Of a DNA stretch of 64,000 nt, positions 46,165-58,630 are shown piece after piece. The notes under the pieces were generated by a model, which made no database searches, was not told the origin of the DNA, and was given only the letters and a program-made list of their open reading frames with translations. Numbering within the stretch: the first letter of the stretch is position 1; each line of letters begins with the position of its first letter. The stretch spans positions 620,001 to 684,000 of the forward strand of contig NZ_CP013382.1 in assembly GCF_001513745.1 (NCBI RefSeq). The letters run 5' to 3'. Source of the stretch: Burkholderia humptydooensis. Its GTDB lineage: Bacteria; Pseudomonadota; Gammaproteobacteria; Burkholderiales; Burkholderiaceae. A program made the translations under genes and the position numbers.

Positions 46165-48321
46165 ATGAAGTCATGGGGTAACACGCTCGCACGATGTGCG
46201 ATCGCGGGGCTTTTCGTGGCAGCCGCCTTCGCCCAGATTTCGTCTGCGAGGCCGGCGTCCGCGCACGCCGCCGCGCCGCGGATCATCGACGATCTGCCGG
46301 CCGACTATTCCTCCGATCTCGACGCCGCGACGCGCGCGCAGGCGGAGCGCGGACGTTACATCGCGCGACTGGGCGACTGCGTTGCGTGCCACACCGGCGA
46401 CAAGTCGAAGCCGCTGGCGGGCGGCCTGACGTTGCAGACGCCATTCGGCGAGTTGCACTCGACCAACATCACGCCCGACCCGCAGACCGGCATCGGGCGC
46501 TATACGTTCGAGCAATTCGATCGCGCGATGCGCACGGGCGTCGCGGCCGACGGCCATCATCTCTACCCGGCGATGCCTTATCCGTCGTATGCGAAGGTGT
46601 CGCCGGAGGATATGCGGGCGTTGTACGCGTACCTGATGAAGGGCGTGGCGCCGGTGCCGCAGGCCAACCGCGCGCTCGCGTTGCGCTTTCCGTTCAACCA
46701 GCGCTGGGGCCTCGCGCTGTGGAAATGGGCCTTCCTCGACGACACGCCGTTCCAGCCCGACGCGACCCGGAGCGCCGAATGGAACCGGGGCGCCTATATC
46801 GTCCAGGGGCTCGGCCACTGCGGCGCCTGCCATACGCCGCGCGGGCTCGGCCTCCAGGAGAAGGCGATGTCGGGGGCGGGCTCCGCCGGCCAGTATTTCC
46901 TCGCCGGCGAGACCGTCGAAGGTTGGCGCGCGCTCAGCCTGCGCGCGCTGTGGACGCCGCGGGACACGGCCGAGATGCTCAAGACCGGACGCAACCGCTA
47001 CGGCACGGCGTCGGGCAACATGGTGGACGTGGTCCAGCACAGTACGCAGTACATGAGCGACGGCGATCTGCTGGCCGTGGGCGCGTATCTCGAATCGCTG
47101 CCCGCCGCCGGGCACGACAAGCCGATGCAGGTGCCGCGAGGCGCGGCGCCGGCGATCACGCCCGCGGGATCGCCGGCCGCCGCTCCGTCGTCATGGGTGC
47201 CGGCCGATCTCTACACGTCGCGAGGCGGCTTGGGCTACCTGCAGTTCTGCAACGACTGCCACCGTTCGGACGGGGCCGGCGTGCGGGACGTCTTTCCGCC
47301 GTTGGCGGGCAACGCCGCGCTGCAGTCGGAGGACCCATCCACGCTGGTCCACATCATGCTGACCGGCTGGCGTTCCGCGCAGACGGTGCGTCATGCGCGG
47401 GTGCTGACCATGCCTGCGTTCGCGCAACTGAGCGATCAGGAGATCGCGGAGATCCTGAACTTCGCGCGCAAGAGCTGGGGCCGGGCGGACGCCCGCGCGA
47501 TCGGCGCCGGTACGGTCGGCGGCATGCGCAGGCAACTGCGCGCGGGCGCGGGAGACGGCACGCGGTTCCAGACGCCGCGCCTCGCCGACATGCTCGCCGC
47601 GCCCAACGCGGGCCAACTCACGCTGGGGGCGCGCCTGAACATCGACACGCGCCAGATGCTGCCGAAGAACGTCGGCAATGCACTGAACTGCGCGAGCTGC
47701 CACCTCAACGCGGGCACGGTCGCCGGCGGCTCGCCGTACGTCGGCGTATCCGCGTTCTTTCCCGGCTATGCGCCGCGCGCCGGCCGGGTGATCACGCTCG
47801 CGGACCGCATCAACGGCTGCTTCCTGCGGTCGATGAACGGCAAGCCGCTGCCGCCGGACTCGGAGCAGATGAAGGCGATGGTCGCCTACTTCGACTGGAT
47901 GCGACGCGAAACCAAGCCGGGAGACAAGGTCGAGGGCCGTGGCGTCGGCAGGATCAGCCAGCGGATCGTGCCCGACGTCGGCAACGGCAAGCAGATCTAT
48001 GCGGCGCAGTGCGCGCTGTGCCACGGCTCGAACGGCGAGGGCGTCAGGAATGACGCAGGCCGGTGGGTGTACCCGCCGCTCTGGGGCGACGAATCGTTCA
48101 ACATCGGCGCGGGCATGGCGCGCACGTATACGGCCGCCGGATTCGTCAAGCGCAACATGCCGATCGCATTCCACGATCGTTTTCCGCTTGGACAAGGCGG
48201 GCTGACCGATCAGGAATCCGTGGACGTCGCCGAATATTTCACGCACCAGCCGCGGCCGGACTTCGCGGGCAAGGTCAAGGACTGGCCGAGGGACAAGAAG
48301 CCGGCCGACGCGCGCTATTGA
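46165..48321 (+). CDS. Pentaheme cytochrome c, AdhB-like triheme fused to a TsdA-like diheme domain
   Basis: A 718-residue periplasmic protein with signal peptide and five CxxCH haem sites: CVACH (72-76), CGACH (219-223), CNDCH (362-366), CASCH (509-513) and CALCH (616-620). Residues 45-445 match the triheme cytochrome subunit of membrane alcohol/gluconate dehydrogenases. Residues 460-718 resemble diheme thiosulfate dehydrogenase TsdA: NCASCHLNAG, FFPGYAPRAGRVITLADRIN, then Cys552 in INGCF at the place of the axial Cys ligand. It may pass electrons from thiosulfate or another donor to the respiratory chain. No dehydrogenase large subunit is adjacent, which is odd for an AdhB-like protein. Fusion role is inference. 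Confidence 0.82.
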   Translation: MKSWGNTLARCAIAGLFVAAAFAQISSARPASAHAAAPRIIDDLPADYSSDLDAATRAQAERGRYIARLGDCVACHTGDKSKPLAGGLTLQTPFGELHSTNITPDPQTGIGRYTFEQFDRAMRTGVAADGHHLYPAMPYPSYAKVSPEDMRALYAYLMKGVAPVPQANRALALRFPFNQRWGLALWKWAFLDDTPFQPDATRSAEWNRGAYIVQGLGHCGACHTPRGLGLQEKAMSGAGSAGQYFLAGETVEGWRALSLRALWTPRDTAEMLKTGRNRYGTASGNMVDVVQHSTQYMSDGDLLAVGAYLESLPAAGHDKPMQVPRGAAPAITPAGSPAAAPSSWVPADLYTSRGGLGYLQFCNDCHRSDGAGVRDVFPPLAGNAALQSEDPSTLVHIMLTGWRSAQTVRHARVLTMPAFAQLSDQEIAEILNFARKSWGRADARAIGAGTVGGMRRQLRAGAGDGTRFQTPRLADMLAAPNAGQLTLGARLNIDTRQMLPKNVGNALNCASCHLNAGTVAGGSPYVGVSAFFPGYAPRAGRVITLADRINGCFLRSMNGKPLPPDSEQMKAMVAYFDWMRRETKPGDKVEGRGVGRISQRIVPDVGNGKQIYAAQCALCHGSNGEGVRNDAGRWVYPPLWGDESFNIGAGMARTYTAAGFVKRNMPIAFHDRFPLGQGGLTDQESVDVAEYFTHQPRPDFAGKVKDWPRDKKPADARY

Positions 48322-48674
48322 TCGCGCAAACGCCGCGGAACGGCTGGTTTTCGCGGCGCCTCGCGAGTGCCTCGCGATCCGGCTTGCGCATCGAGGAACG
48401 CGATGCCGGCACGGTGCGCTTCGCTGGCCGCGCGCTCGCGCCGATCGTCGTTCGGCTCTCGACGAATCCGGTTCGCGACGAATCGAAAAAAGGTCATCGA
48501 AGATTACCGGGGCGCGCGGGGCAAACTGCCGGCGCTCGCCCAGTTTGAGTCGTTGGCGCGTCTGCGGCGAGCGACAGAAATCGGGCGCATAACGGTCAGA
48601 CGTCAACGAACGCATATTCGCGAAAGTGATCGCTCCAGGCGCCGAAGCGTCGGCTGACTGGTTGCGCGCTCTAA
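48322..48674. other. Intergenic region between convergent cytochrome and LysR genes
   Basis: No gene or clear terminator seen in 353 bases. Confidence 0.4.
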
Positions 48675-49544
48675 TCAAAGGTTGAATTGCCCGGCAAGCG
48701 CGTCGACTACGACGCGGACCCGCGCCGTGCGCGCGAGGTCAGCGTGCAATACCATCCACGCTTCATAGGGCGAGCTCCTTCGCCGGGCTGGCCAGATCCG
48801 AACAAGCTCCGGATATCGCTGCGCCATATATGTCGGCAATTCCCCCAGTGCGAGACCGGCCCGCACGAACGCACTGAGCATCAGGCTGGAATCCAGCTCC
48901 GCGACGACACGTCCCCGCGCTCTCGACTCGCCGACGAACGTGTCGTGCTGACGTTTCGTGACGCCCGGCTGGTAGACCGCAAGATCGTGGCCGGAAAATT
49001 CGCCGCCTGGTCTCGGCTCTCCTCGCCGCGCGACATAGCTGCGCGACGCGTAAAGCCCGACCTCCCAGCTTCCGAGCCGCCGCACGATCAAGCCCTGCAG
49101 TTCCGGCCGCTCCGTGCGGATGGCGATGTCCGCCTCGCGGCGCGACAGATCGAGCAGACGCGGAGTCGTGCTCAGAAGCACCCGGATACCGGGATGTCGT
49201 GTCTGGAGCCGCTCGATTGCCGGAATGACGAAATCGATGGCCAGCGTATCGGTCGTGGTGACGCGCACGTCCCCTTCTATGCGTTCGTCGGCGCCTTCGC
49301 TGCGGCGCTCGAACGATACCGCGAGGCGCTCCATTTCCCTCGCAGTTTCCAGCACCTGCTCGCCGCTGCGGGTCAGCACGAATCCTTCGGTGGTGCGCAG
49401 GAACAGGCGGCTGCCTAGCGCGCCTTCGAGGCCGCCCAGGCGCCGTCCGACCGTGGTCTGATCGATGCCCAGTTGCTGCGCGGCCCCAGTCAGCGTGACC
49501 GACCGATGCACGGCCAGAAAGATTCGAACGTCGTCCCAGTTCAT
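48675..49544 (-). CDS. LysR-type transcriptional regulator
   Basis: A 289-residue LTTR. The helix-turn-helix is at the N-terminus (MNWDDVRIFLAVHRSVTLTG, AAQQLGIDQTTVGRRLGGLE), followed by a substrate-binding domain. The ATG at 49544 begins at the family start; upstream in-frame Mets add a non-conserved leader. It is divergent from the MFS exporter gene, which it probably controls. Confidence 0.9.
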   Translation of the reverse strand: MNWDDVRIFLAVHRSVTLTGAAQQLGIDQTTVGRRLGGLEGALGSRLFLRTTEGFVLTRSGEQVLETAREMERLAVSFERRSEGADERIEGDVRVTTTDTLAIDFVIPAIERLQTRHPGIRVLLSTTPRLLDLSRREADIAIRTERPELQGLIVRRLGSWEVGLYASRSYVARRGEPRPGGEFSGHDLAVYQPGVTKRQHDTFVGESRARGRVVAELDSSLMLSAFVRAGLALGELPTYMAQRYPELVRIWPARRRSSPYEAWMVLHADLARTARVRVVVDALAGQFNL

Positions 49545-49557
49545 GTTGGATATCGGT

Positions 49558-49571
49558 CTGCAAATTTGCAG
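49558..49571. promoter_or_regulatory. 14-bp palindrome between the LysR and MFS genes
   Basis: CTGCAAATTTGCAG is a perfect palindrome in the 76-base divergent gap, 13 bases from the LysR start. It resembles a LysR box (inner T-N10-A). Confidence 0.55.
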
Positions 49572-49620
49572 GTATGGTATGCGATATCGTGCATTTTCAC
49601 ACGAAGCTCGAATCTCTAGC

Positions 49621-50853
49621 ATGACGGCTCCCACTGCCATAACCGCATGCCCCCTGACGGCGTGCAACGGAGCCCAGTTCATGCCGCGCATGTCTTTCAT
49701 TTTTACGATCGCGATGCTCAATGCGTTCGGCCTGATCGCATCGGACGTCTATCTGCCCGCGATGCCGCACATGGCCACCGTATTCGGGGTCGCCGACTGG
49801 CGGATGCCACAAACGGTCTCCGTGTATCTGCTGGTACTCGCGATCGCGCAGCTCGTCTACGGCCCGCTTTCGGACCGCCACGGCCGCAAGCCCGTCCTGT
49901 TCGCCGGCATCGCGTTGTACTTCGCTGGCTCGCTAGGTTGCGCAGCGGCCACGCACTTCGGCGCATTCCTCGCGTGGCGCATGGTGGAGGCCGCTGGAGC
50001 CGCGGCGGGCCTCGTCATCGGTCGGGCGCTGATTGCCGATACGTGCAGCAAGCAGGCGTCCGCCAAGGTCTACGCCGTCGTTTATCCGCTGGTATCGCTG
50101 TCGCCGGCGCTGGCTCCGGCGGTCGGCGGCTATCTTGCATCGAGGTTCGGCTGGTACGCCGACTTTCTCTTCGTCGCCGGATTTGCGTTCGCCGCACTAC
50201 TGATGGCGATGACGATGCTGCCGGAAACGCTCGCACCGCATGACAGGAAGCATCGCGCGCCACTCGCGGGCTTCGCGCACGTTCTCCGCGACGGAGCCTT
50301 TCGACGTTACACCGTCATTGTCTGTGCGATCTATTGCGCCTGGTTCATCTACCTGACGCAATCGCCTTTCATATTCGCGAGCCTCGGTTTGCGCGAGGCG
50401 CAGAGCGGTTGGCTATATCTGCCCCTGACCGGAAGCATCGTAACGGCCAACCTGCTGGCCCGGCGATGGCTGGATCGCTGGACGTACGACCGGATCGTCA
50501 CCACCGGCGTCGCGTGCTTCGTGCTGGGCGGACTGGCGTTCGCCGTCGTCGCGACGCGCGGCGTCACAAGCGTCGCGGCAGTGATCCTCCCGATGTGCGT
50601 GGTCAGTCTCGCAAACGGCTCGTCACTGTCGCTTGCCGTATCGGGCGCGGTCACGGGCGCGCACGGGCAGGCTGCGACCGCATCCGGACTCGTCGGGTTC
50701 TTCCAGATCAGCAGTTCCGCATTGGTGGCATCGTTGATCAGTGCAGCATGCGGCACGGGGTCAGCGGTGCTGGCATCTTCGATTTTGCTTTTGGCGCTGC
50801 TCGCGATGGCGGCGTGCATCTCACCGCGTCCGGAAGGCGAGTGTATCGAGTGA
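49621..50853 (+). CDS. MFS drug-resistance transporter, Bcr/CflA (DHA1) family
   Basis: A 410-residue exporter with 12 membrane helices. DHA1 marks: ASDVYLPAMPHMA in helix 1, loop 2-3 motif YGPLSDRHGRKPVL, and motif C-like PALAPAVGGYLAS in helix 5. Likely proton-driven efflux of small drugs. The ATG at 49621 lies about 60 bases before the conserved start; a Met at 49681 is an alternative. Divergent from LysR. Confidence 0.88.
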   Translation: MTAPTAITACPLTACNGAQFMPRMSFIFTIAMLNAFGLIASDVYLPAMPHMATVFGVADWRMPQTVSVYLLVLAIAQLVYGPLSDRHGRKPVLFAGIALYFAGSLGCAAATHFGAFLAWRMVEAAGAAAGLVIGRALIADTCSKQASAKVYAVVYPLVSLSPALAPAVGGYLASRFGWYADFLFVAGFAFAALLMAMTMLPETLAPHDRKHRAPLAGFAHVLRDGAFRRYTVIVCAIYCAWFIYLTQSPFIFASLGLREAQSGWLYLPLTGSIVTANLLARRWLDRWTYDRIVTTGVACFVLGGLAFAVVATRGVTSVAAVILPMCVVSLANGSSLSLAVSGAVTGAHGQAATASGLVGFFQISSSALVASLISAACGTGSAVLASSILLLALLAMAACISPRPEGECIE

Positions 50854-51160
50854 ATTACTGGCTTTAGCGCCTGTTTCTGCCAGTCGAACGCCCGCAACAT
50901 TCCGTCGCGCCATTTAGACGGACCAAGCGAAGCCGCGCCTCATTGAACCATCTAACGACGGAAGTCTCGCGTTGCCATTTGCATATCCCCTTGGGCACGG
51001 CAAGCGGACATTTCCTTCGGTGCGGTGACAGGCCGCTTCGGGCGGGCACGCACCATCCACGAAACTCCGCGACGAATCGAAAAAAAGCCCGGCCAGGCCG
51101 GGCTTCAAATCGACCGCGCACGCATCGCTGCATCGCGCGGTCCCTGCAAAAACAGTGCGC
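50854..51160. other. Intergenic region between the MFS and acnA genes
   Basis: 307 bases without a gene; both neighbours end here. It contains the acnA terminator at 51080-51103 (listed separately). Confidence 0.5.
51080..51103 (-). terminator. Rho-independent terminator of acnA
   Basis: GCCCGGCC at 51087-51094 is inverted as GGCCGGGC at 51096-51103 with a single-base loop. Read on the minus strand it is followed by seven Ts (51080-51086), just after the acnA stop. Confidence 0.9.
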
Positions 51161-53878
<2,718 letters not shown>

Positions 53879-53925
53879 GGTGATTTCCTGGGTTTAAGGC
53901 TAGGAAAGAACTCTGTATTTGACGG

Positions 53926-55383
53926 CTAGATCACATACAGATCGACGTATTCATCGACCGGCATCGCCTCGAGCTTTGCCTGGTCCAGCGACACGTCGAG
54001 AATCGCTTGTTGCTGCTTCGCCGGGAAGCGGCGCGCGAGATTCGTCCTGAACTTGTCGATCAGGAGCGCCATCCCTTCGGCGCGCCGCCGCATGTGGCCG
54101 ATCGGGTATTCGACCGCCACCTCGGCGAGCGTCGATCCGTCGTCGAACTCGATCGTGAGCGCATTCGCGATCGAGCGCTTCGCCGGATCGTGATAATCCT
54201 TCGTGAACTGCGGGTCCTCGACGCACGCGATCTTCGCGCGCAGCGCGTCGATCCGCGGATCGGCGGCCACCGCGTCCTCGTAGTCGGCGGCCGCGAGGCG
54301 GCCGAACAGGAGCGGCACGGCGATCATGTACTGGATGCAGTGATCGCGGTCGGCCGGGTTCGCGAGCGGGCCTTGCTTGTCGATGATGCGGATCGCCGCC
54401 GCGTGCGTGCGCACCGTGATGCGGCGGATCTCGTCGGCGGTGCGCCCGGCAGCCGCGAGTTGCGCATGCAGCGCCATCGCGGCCTCGACGGCCGTCTGCG
54501 CATGGAACTCGGCCGGATACGAGATCTTGAACAGCACGTTCTCCATCACGTACGTGCCATACGGGCGCTGGAAGCGGAACGGCCTGCCGCCGAACGATAC
54601 GTCGTAGAAGCCCCAGGTCTTCGCGGTCAGCGCGGACGGATAGCCCATCTCGCCCGTCTTCGCGATCAGCGCGAGACGCACCGCGCGCGAGGTCGCGTCG
54701 CCTGCCGCCCACGACTTGCGCGAGCCGGTGTTCGGCGCGTGGCGATAGGTGCGCAGCGCCTGGCCGTCGACGAACGCAAGCGACAGCGCGTTGATCAGCT
54801 CGTCGCGCGTGAGGCCGAGCAGGCGGCCGACGGCCGCGGTCGACGCGACCTTCACGAGCAGCACATGGTCGAGGCCGACTGCATTGAACGAATTCTCGAG
54901 CGCGAGGCAGCCCTGGATCTCGTGCGCCTGGATCATCGCGACGAGCACGTCCTTCATCGCGAGCGGCCGCTTGCCGGCCGCGACGGCGGTGCGCGACAGC
55001 CAGTCGGCCGTCGCGAGGATGCCGCCCAGGTTGTCGGACGGATGGCCCCATTCGGCCGCGAGCCAGGTGTCGTTGAAGTCGAGCCAGCGGATCGCCGCGC
55101 CGATGTCGAACGCGGCCTGCACCGGGTCGAGCTGGAACGACGTGCCGGGCACCTTCGCGCCGTGCGGCACGATCGTGCCCGGCACGATCGGCCCCAGCAG
55201 CTTGGTGCAGGCGGGATACGCCAGCGCCTCGAGCCCGCACCCGAGCGTATCGATCAGGCAGTGGCGCGCGGTTTCGAGCGCGAGCGCACTGTCGATGCGA
55301 TGGTTCAGCACGTAGTCGGCGATATCGACCAGCACTGAATCCGGCGCTGGCCGGACGTTCGGGATCGGGGCGGACATGGACAT
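53926..55383 (-). CDS. prpD: 2-methylcitrate dehydratase (PrpD/MmgE family)
   Basis: A 485-residue MmgE/PrpD enzyme which dehydrates 2-methylcitrate in the propionate cycle and can act on citrate. Typical segments: [33 protein letters not shown], and [19 protein letters not shown] is five bases before the ATG at 55383 (another at 55377). prpB, prpC and prpF are not here, and it sits before acnA, so it may serve the TCA cycle or supply aconitate. Confidence 0.92.
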   Translation of the reverse strand: MSMSAPIPNVRPAPDSVLVDIADYVLNHRIDSALALETARHCLIDTLGCGLEALAYPACTKLLGPIVPGTIVPHGAKVPGTSFQLDPVQAAFDIGAAIRWLDFNDTWLAAEWGHPSDNLGGILATADWLSRTAVAAGKRPLAMKDVLVAMIQAHEIQGCLALENSFNAVGLDHVLLVKVASTAAVGRLLGLTRDELINALSLAFVDGQALRTYRHAPNTGSRKSWAAGDATSRAVRLALIAKTGEMGYPSALTAKTWGFYDVSFGGRPFRFQRPYGTYVMENVLFKISYPAEFHAQTAVEAAMALHAQLAAAGRTADEIRRITVRTHAAAIRIIDKQGPLANPADRDHCIQYMIAVPLLFGRLAAADYEDAVAADPRIDALRAKIACVEDPQFTKDYHDPAKRSIANALTIEFDDGSTLAEVAVEYPIGHMRRRAEGMALLIDKFRTNLARRFPAKQQQAILDVSLDQAKLEAMPVDEYVDLYVI

Positions 55384-55461
55384 CCAGGCTCCTGTCGACC
55401 GGAGTCGGCGCTTCAGCGCTTGCTCCGGTCCGATGCAAGATGGTTGCTGTCGGGATCGACG

Positions 55462-55971
55462 TCAGTTCGACGGCTTCAGCTCGTTCGACTGGGTCGGCGC
55501 GACCGCGTTGCCGGCCGCCATTTCGGGCGTCTGGCACTCGTCGGCGAGGCGGCTGTCGTCCTTGTCGCTGAAGAGCATGCCCTTCGTCGGGATCACGACG
55601 AGCTTCATGCCGCTCGCCGGGTCATAGAACACGTCCGCGCCCGTCGTCGTCTGCTGGCGAGGCAGCTTGTAGTTCTTGTTGGCCCAGTGGACCGTGACGA
55701 TCTGGTCGCGCTTCATGTCGCCGGCCAGATCGTACGACAGGCCGTCCTTGCACGCCCACTTGACCGCGCCTTCCGGCACCGGATCGGTCTTCGCGGCGGC
55801 GCGCGCCTGCGCCTTCTTGCTGCGCGGGATCAGGTGGCGCTTCGGCGCGGGGCGCTTCGGCGTGGCCTTCTTCGCGGTGGCCGACGAATCCTGCGCGAAC
55901 GCGCTCGGCGCCGCGGCCAGCATCGTGGCGGACAGAGCGCCGATGGCGGTAGCGATCAGCAGTTTCTTCAT
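55462..55971 (-). CDS. MliC-like secreted protein
   Basis: A 169-residue exported protein: Sec signal cleaved after SAFA, a Lys/Pro/Ala-rich linker (about 30-62), then a domain with WACKDGLSYDL, VTVHWANKNYKL, VVIPTKGMLFSDK and a final Cys in ADECQT, the pattern of MliC/PliC lysozyme inhibitors. Lysozyme inhibition is inferred from fold pattern only. Isolated by small gaps between prpD and the lyase gene on the same strand. Confidence 0.68.
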   Translation of the reverse strand: MKKLLIATAIGALSATMLAAAPSAFAQDSSATAKKATPKRPAPKRHLIPRSKKAQARAAAKTDPVPEGAVKWACKDGLSYDLAGDMKRDQIVTVHWANKNYKLPRQQTTTGADVFYDPASGMKLVVIPTKGMLFSDKDDSRLADECQTPEMAAGNAVAPTQSNELKPSN

Positions 55972-56101
55972 GGAATCAGAACCTTACGTTTAATCGGTTA
56001 ACAAGGGCGGACGCACAGCTCGTCCACCGGGTGGGGTTGGAACTGCACGCGCCCCGGAAGCGCGCAGCGGCCGCTATTTTCACCTATTTGGCGTGTCGCA
56101 T

Positions 56102-57145
56102 TCAGTTTTTGCGCCCCGTGCACTGTTCATTTTCGCGTGGCTCCGCCGCCCGCTCGTCGGCATCGCGAAAGAGCGGCGCCGACTCGGCCGGCAGCGGCTG
56201 GCCGGTCGCGCGCGCGCGGCGCAGCACCGACCAGTAGTAGCGGTAGCTCGCGCGGTCGTGCAGCGCGTCGTCATGCCGCGTCGGGCCCCAGTCGGCCGCC
56301 TGCGCGGCGAGCAGGATGCGGCTCGCGCGCGCGATGTCGTCCGCGCGCGGCGCGAACGCGGCGACGATCTCGCGGATCTGCGCCGGATGGATGCTCCACA
56401 TCCGCGTGTAGCCGAATTCCTCGCGGGCGCGGCGCGCGTCGTTCGCGACGACGCGCATGTCGCGCACCTCGGTCGTCACGTTGTGCGACGGCGTCTTGCC
56501 GTGCGCGTGGCACGCGGCGGCGATCTCGAGCTTCGCGCGGCGCACGAGCGGGTGATCGAACTGGCCGGGCGAGCGCATCGCGTCGTCCGGAATCGCGCCG
56601 TGATGCGCGGACACGAAATCCATCAGGCCAAAGCTCAGCGTCGCGACGCTCGGCAGCGCGGCGATCCGCGCGGCGTCGGCGAGCGCGCCGTGCGTCTCGA
56701 TCAGCACGTCGACGGGAATCGGCTGCGCGATGCCGAGCTCGATGCGGGACGCCTCGATGAACGCGCACATCTCGGCCGCGTCGGCCGCGCCGCCGGCCTT
56801 CGGCAGCGTCAGATAGGCGGGTGGGCGCGCCGCGCGCAGGATGATGCGCACGTCGTCGCGCCAGTGAGGGTGGGAAATGTCGTGGAGGCGGGCGCCGACG
56901 CGCCCGAAGCGGTTCGCCTCGCCGCCGACGAGCGCCGCGACGAGCGCCGCGTGCCCGGCTTCGCGGCCGACGGCCGCGCCGTCCTCGCAGTCGAGCGTGA
57001 TGTCGAACACGGGCCCGAGCTCGGCCTGCAGCGCGAGCGATTTGAGCATCAGCTTCTCGCTGCCCGCGTAATGATCGCAGCACGGCAGGATCGCGGGCGG
57101 CGCAACGCCTTCGTACAGCACTTCTGCGGGTGTGAGCGAGGACAT
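56102..57145 (-). CDS. HpcH/HpaI-CitE-like aldolase/lyase
   Basis: A 347-residue TIM-barrel C-C lyase of the citrate lyase beta/malyl-CoA lyase group. Metal and substrate marks: FDITLDCEDGAAVG, YLTLPKAGG and VDVLIETHGAL, LSFGLMDFVSAH, TRMWSIHPAQI. It probably cleaves a beta-hydroxyacyl-CoA such as malyl-CoA, fitting its position after mdh, but the substrate is not known. Confidence 0.85.
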   Translation of the reverse strand: MSSLTPAEVLYEGVAPPAILPCCDHYAGSEKLMLKSLALQAELGPVFDITLDCEDGAAVGREAGHAALVAALVGGEANRFGRVGARLHDISHPHWRDDVRIILRAARPPAYLTLPKAGGAADAAEMCAFIEASRIELGIAQPIPVDVLIETHGALADAARIAALPSVATLSFGLMDFVSAHHGAIPDDAMRSPGQFDHPLVRRAKLEIAAACHAHGKTPSHNVTTEVRDMRVVANDARRAREEFGYTRMWSIHPAQIREIVAAFAPRADDIARASRILLAAQAADWGPTRHDDALHDRASYRYYWSVLRRARATGQPLPAESAPLFRDADERAAEPRENEQCTGRKN

Positions 57146-57310
57146 CTGTTCTTCTGCGTCGGTTCAGGGGCTGGGCCAGCGTGAAAATCGGATTCGGGCG
57201 GGCTCTGCGAGGCGCCGGGGTGCGGCGCCTGGGGCAAAGCCCGCGCGAATCGGATATCGACTCGATTCGCGCGGCCGGCGCGGCTGGGCGCGACGCCCGG
57301 GCGCCGGCTC

Positions 57311-57342
57311 GGCCGGGCCGCCGCGGCGCGGCGGGCCCGGCC
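57311..57342. repeat. Very GC-rich hairpin between mdh and the lyase gene
   Basis: GGCCGGGCCGCCGC is followed by a near-perfect complement ending GGGCCCGGCC (one extra G). There is no T-run. It may attenuate or terminate read-through from mdh. Confidence 0.5.
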
Positions 57343-57349
57343 AGGCGCA

Positions 57350-58333
57350 TTACTTCAGCAGGTGGGCGACGCCGTCGCGCTCTTCGAGCAGCTCGGCGAG
57401 CGTGCCGTCCATCTTCTCGCGCGAGAACGCGTCGATCTCGAGGCCTTCGACGCGCTTGTACTCGCCGTTTTCGCAGACGACCGGCACGCCGTAGATGATG
57501 TCCTCGGGGATGCCGTACGAGCCGTCCGACGGGATGCCCATCGTGACCCACTTGCCGTTCGTGCCGAGCACCCAGTCACGCACGTGGTCGATCGCCGCGT
57601 TGGCCGCCGACGCCGCCGACGACAGGCCGCGCGCCTCGATGATCGCCGCGCCGCGCTTGCCGACGGTCGGGATGAACGTGTTGCGGTTCCATTCGTCGTC
57701 GTTGATGAGCTTCAGCAGCGATTCGCCTTCGGCGCTCGCGAAGCGGAAGTCGGGGTACATCGTCGGCGAGTGGTTGCCCCACACGGCGAGCTTCTCGATC
57801 GACGCGACCGGCTTGCCCGCCTTGGCGGCGAGCTGCGACAGCGCGCGGTTGTGGTCGAGGCGCAGCATGGCCGTGAAGTTCTTCTTCGGCAGATCCGGCG
57901 CCGACTTCATCGCGATGTACGCGTTCGTGTTGGCCGGGTTGCCGACCACCAGCACCTTCACGTCGCGGCTCGCGACTTCGTTCAGCGCCGCGCCCTGGAC
58001 CGTGAAGATCTCGGCGTTCGCCGACAGCAGGTCCTTGCGCTCCATGCCCTTCGAGCGCGGACGCGCGCCCACCAGCAGCGCGACGTCGGCGTCCTTGAAC
58101 GCGACCTTCGGGTCGTCGGTGATCACGACGCCCGCGAGCAGCGGGAACGCGCAATCGTCCAGCTCCATCACGACGCCTTTGACGGCGGCTTGGGCTTGCG
58201 GGAGGTCGAGCAGTTGCAGGATGACCGGCTGATCCTTGCCGAGCAGGTCGCCGTTCGCGATGCGGAACAGCAGCGAGTAAGCGATCTGACCTGCGGCGCC
58301 GGTGACGGCAACGCGCTTTGCGGGCTTAGCCAT
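57350..58333 (-). CDS. mdh: Malate dehydrogenase
   Basis: A 327-residue NAD-dependent enzyme: N-terminal [34 protein letters not shown] active loop, [15 protein letters not shown], catalytic His in [11 protein letters not shown]. It oxidises malate to oxaloacetate. The ATG at 58333 has TGGAG upstream; an upstream in-frame ATG at 58351 adds six residues. First gene of a minus-strand run. Confidence 0.97.
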
Positions 58334-58556
58334 TGAAAATCTCCAGGACATTGAGCGTGGGACGCTAGGGAAAACGCCATTCTATGCGCGTTACGCGAAG
58401 CGTTGCTTTAAAGCAGGGCGGAGGACTCGCGGCATGCTGCGCGACGACGCCTGAAGATAGGCAGAGGCACGTGGCCCGGGACGCGCAGCAGCCCCGCGAA
58501 CCCTTGCTCGACCCGGAGTTTAGGAGTCGGGGCGGGTAAAGTCAAACGGTATCTTA

Positions 58557-58572
58557 TGTCTTATATAAGACA
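58557..58572. promoter_or_regulatory. 16-bp palindrome in the mdh-gntR divergent region
   Basis: TGTCTTATATAAGACA is a perfect palindrome, flanked by ATCT (58551) and AGAT (58572). It lies 59 bases before the regulator start, and is a strong candidate site for the adjacent GntR protein. Confidence 0.7.
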
Positions 58573-58630
58573 GATGTTTTCGAGGGAAAAATCTGGACGA
58601 AAAAGCGCGATTCGTGATGAAATGCGCGCC

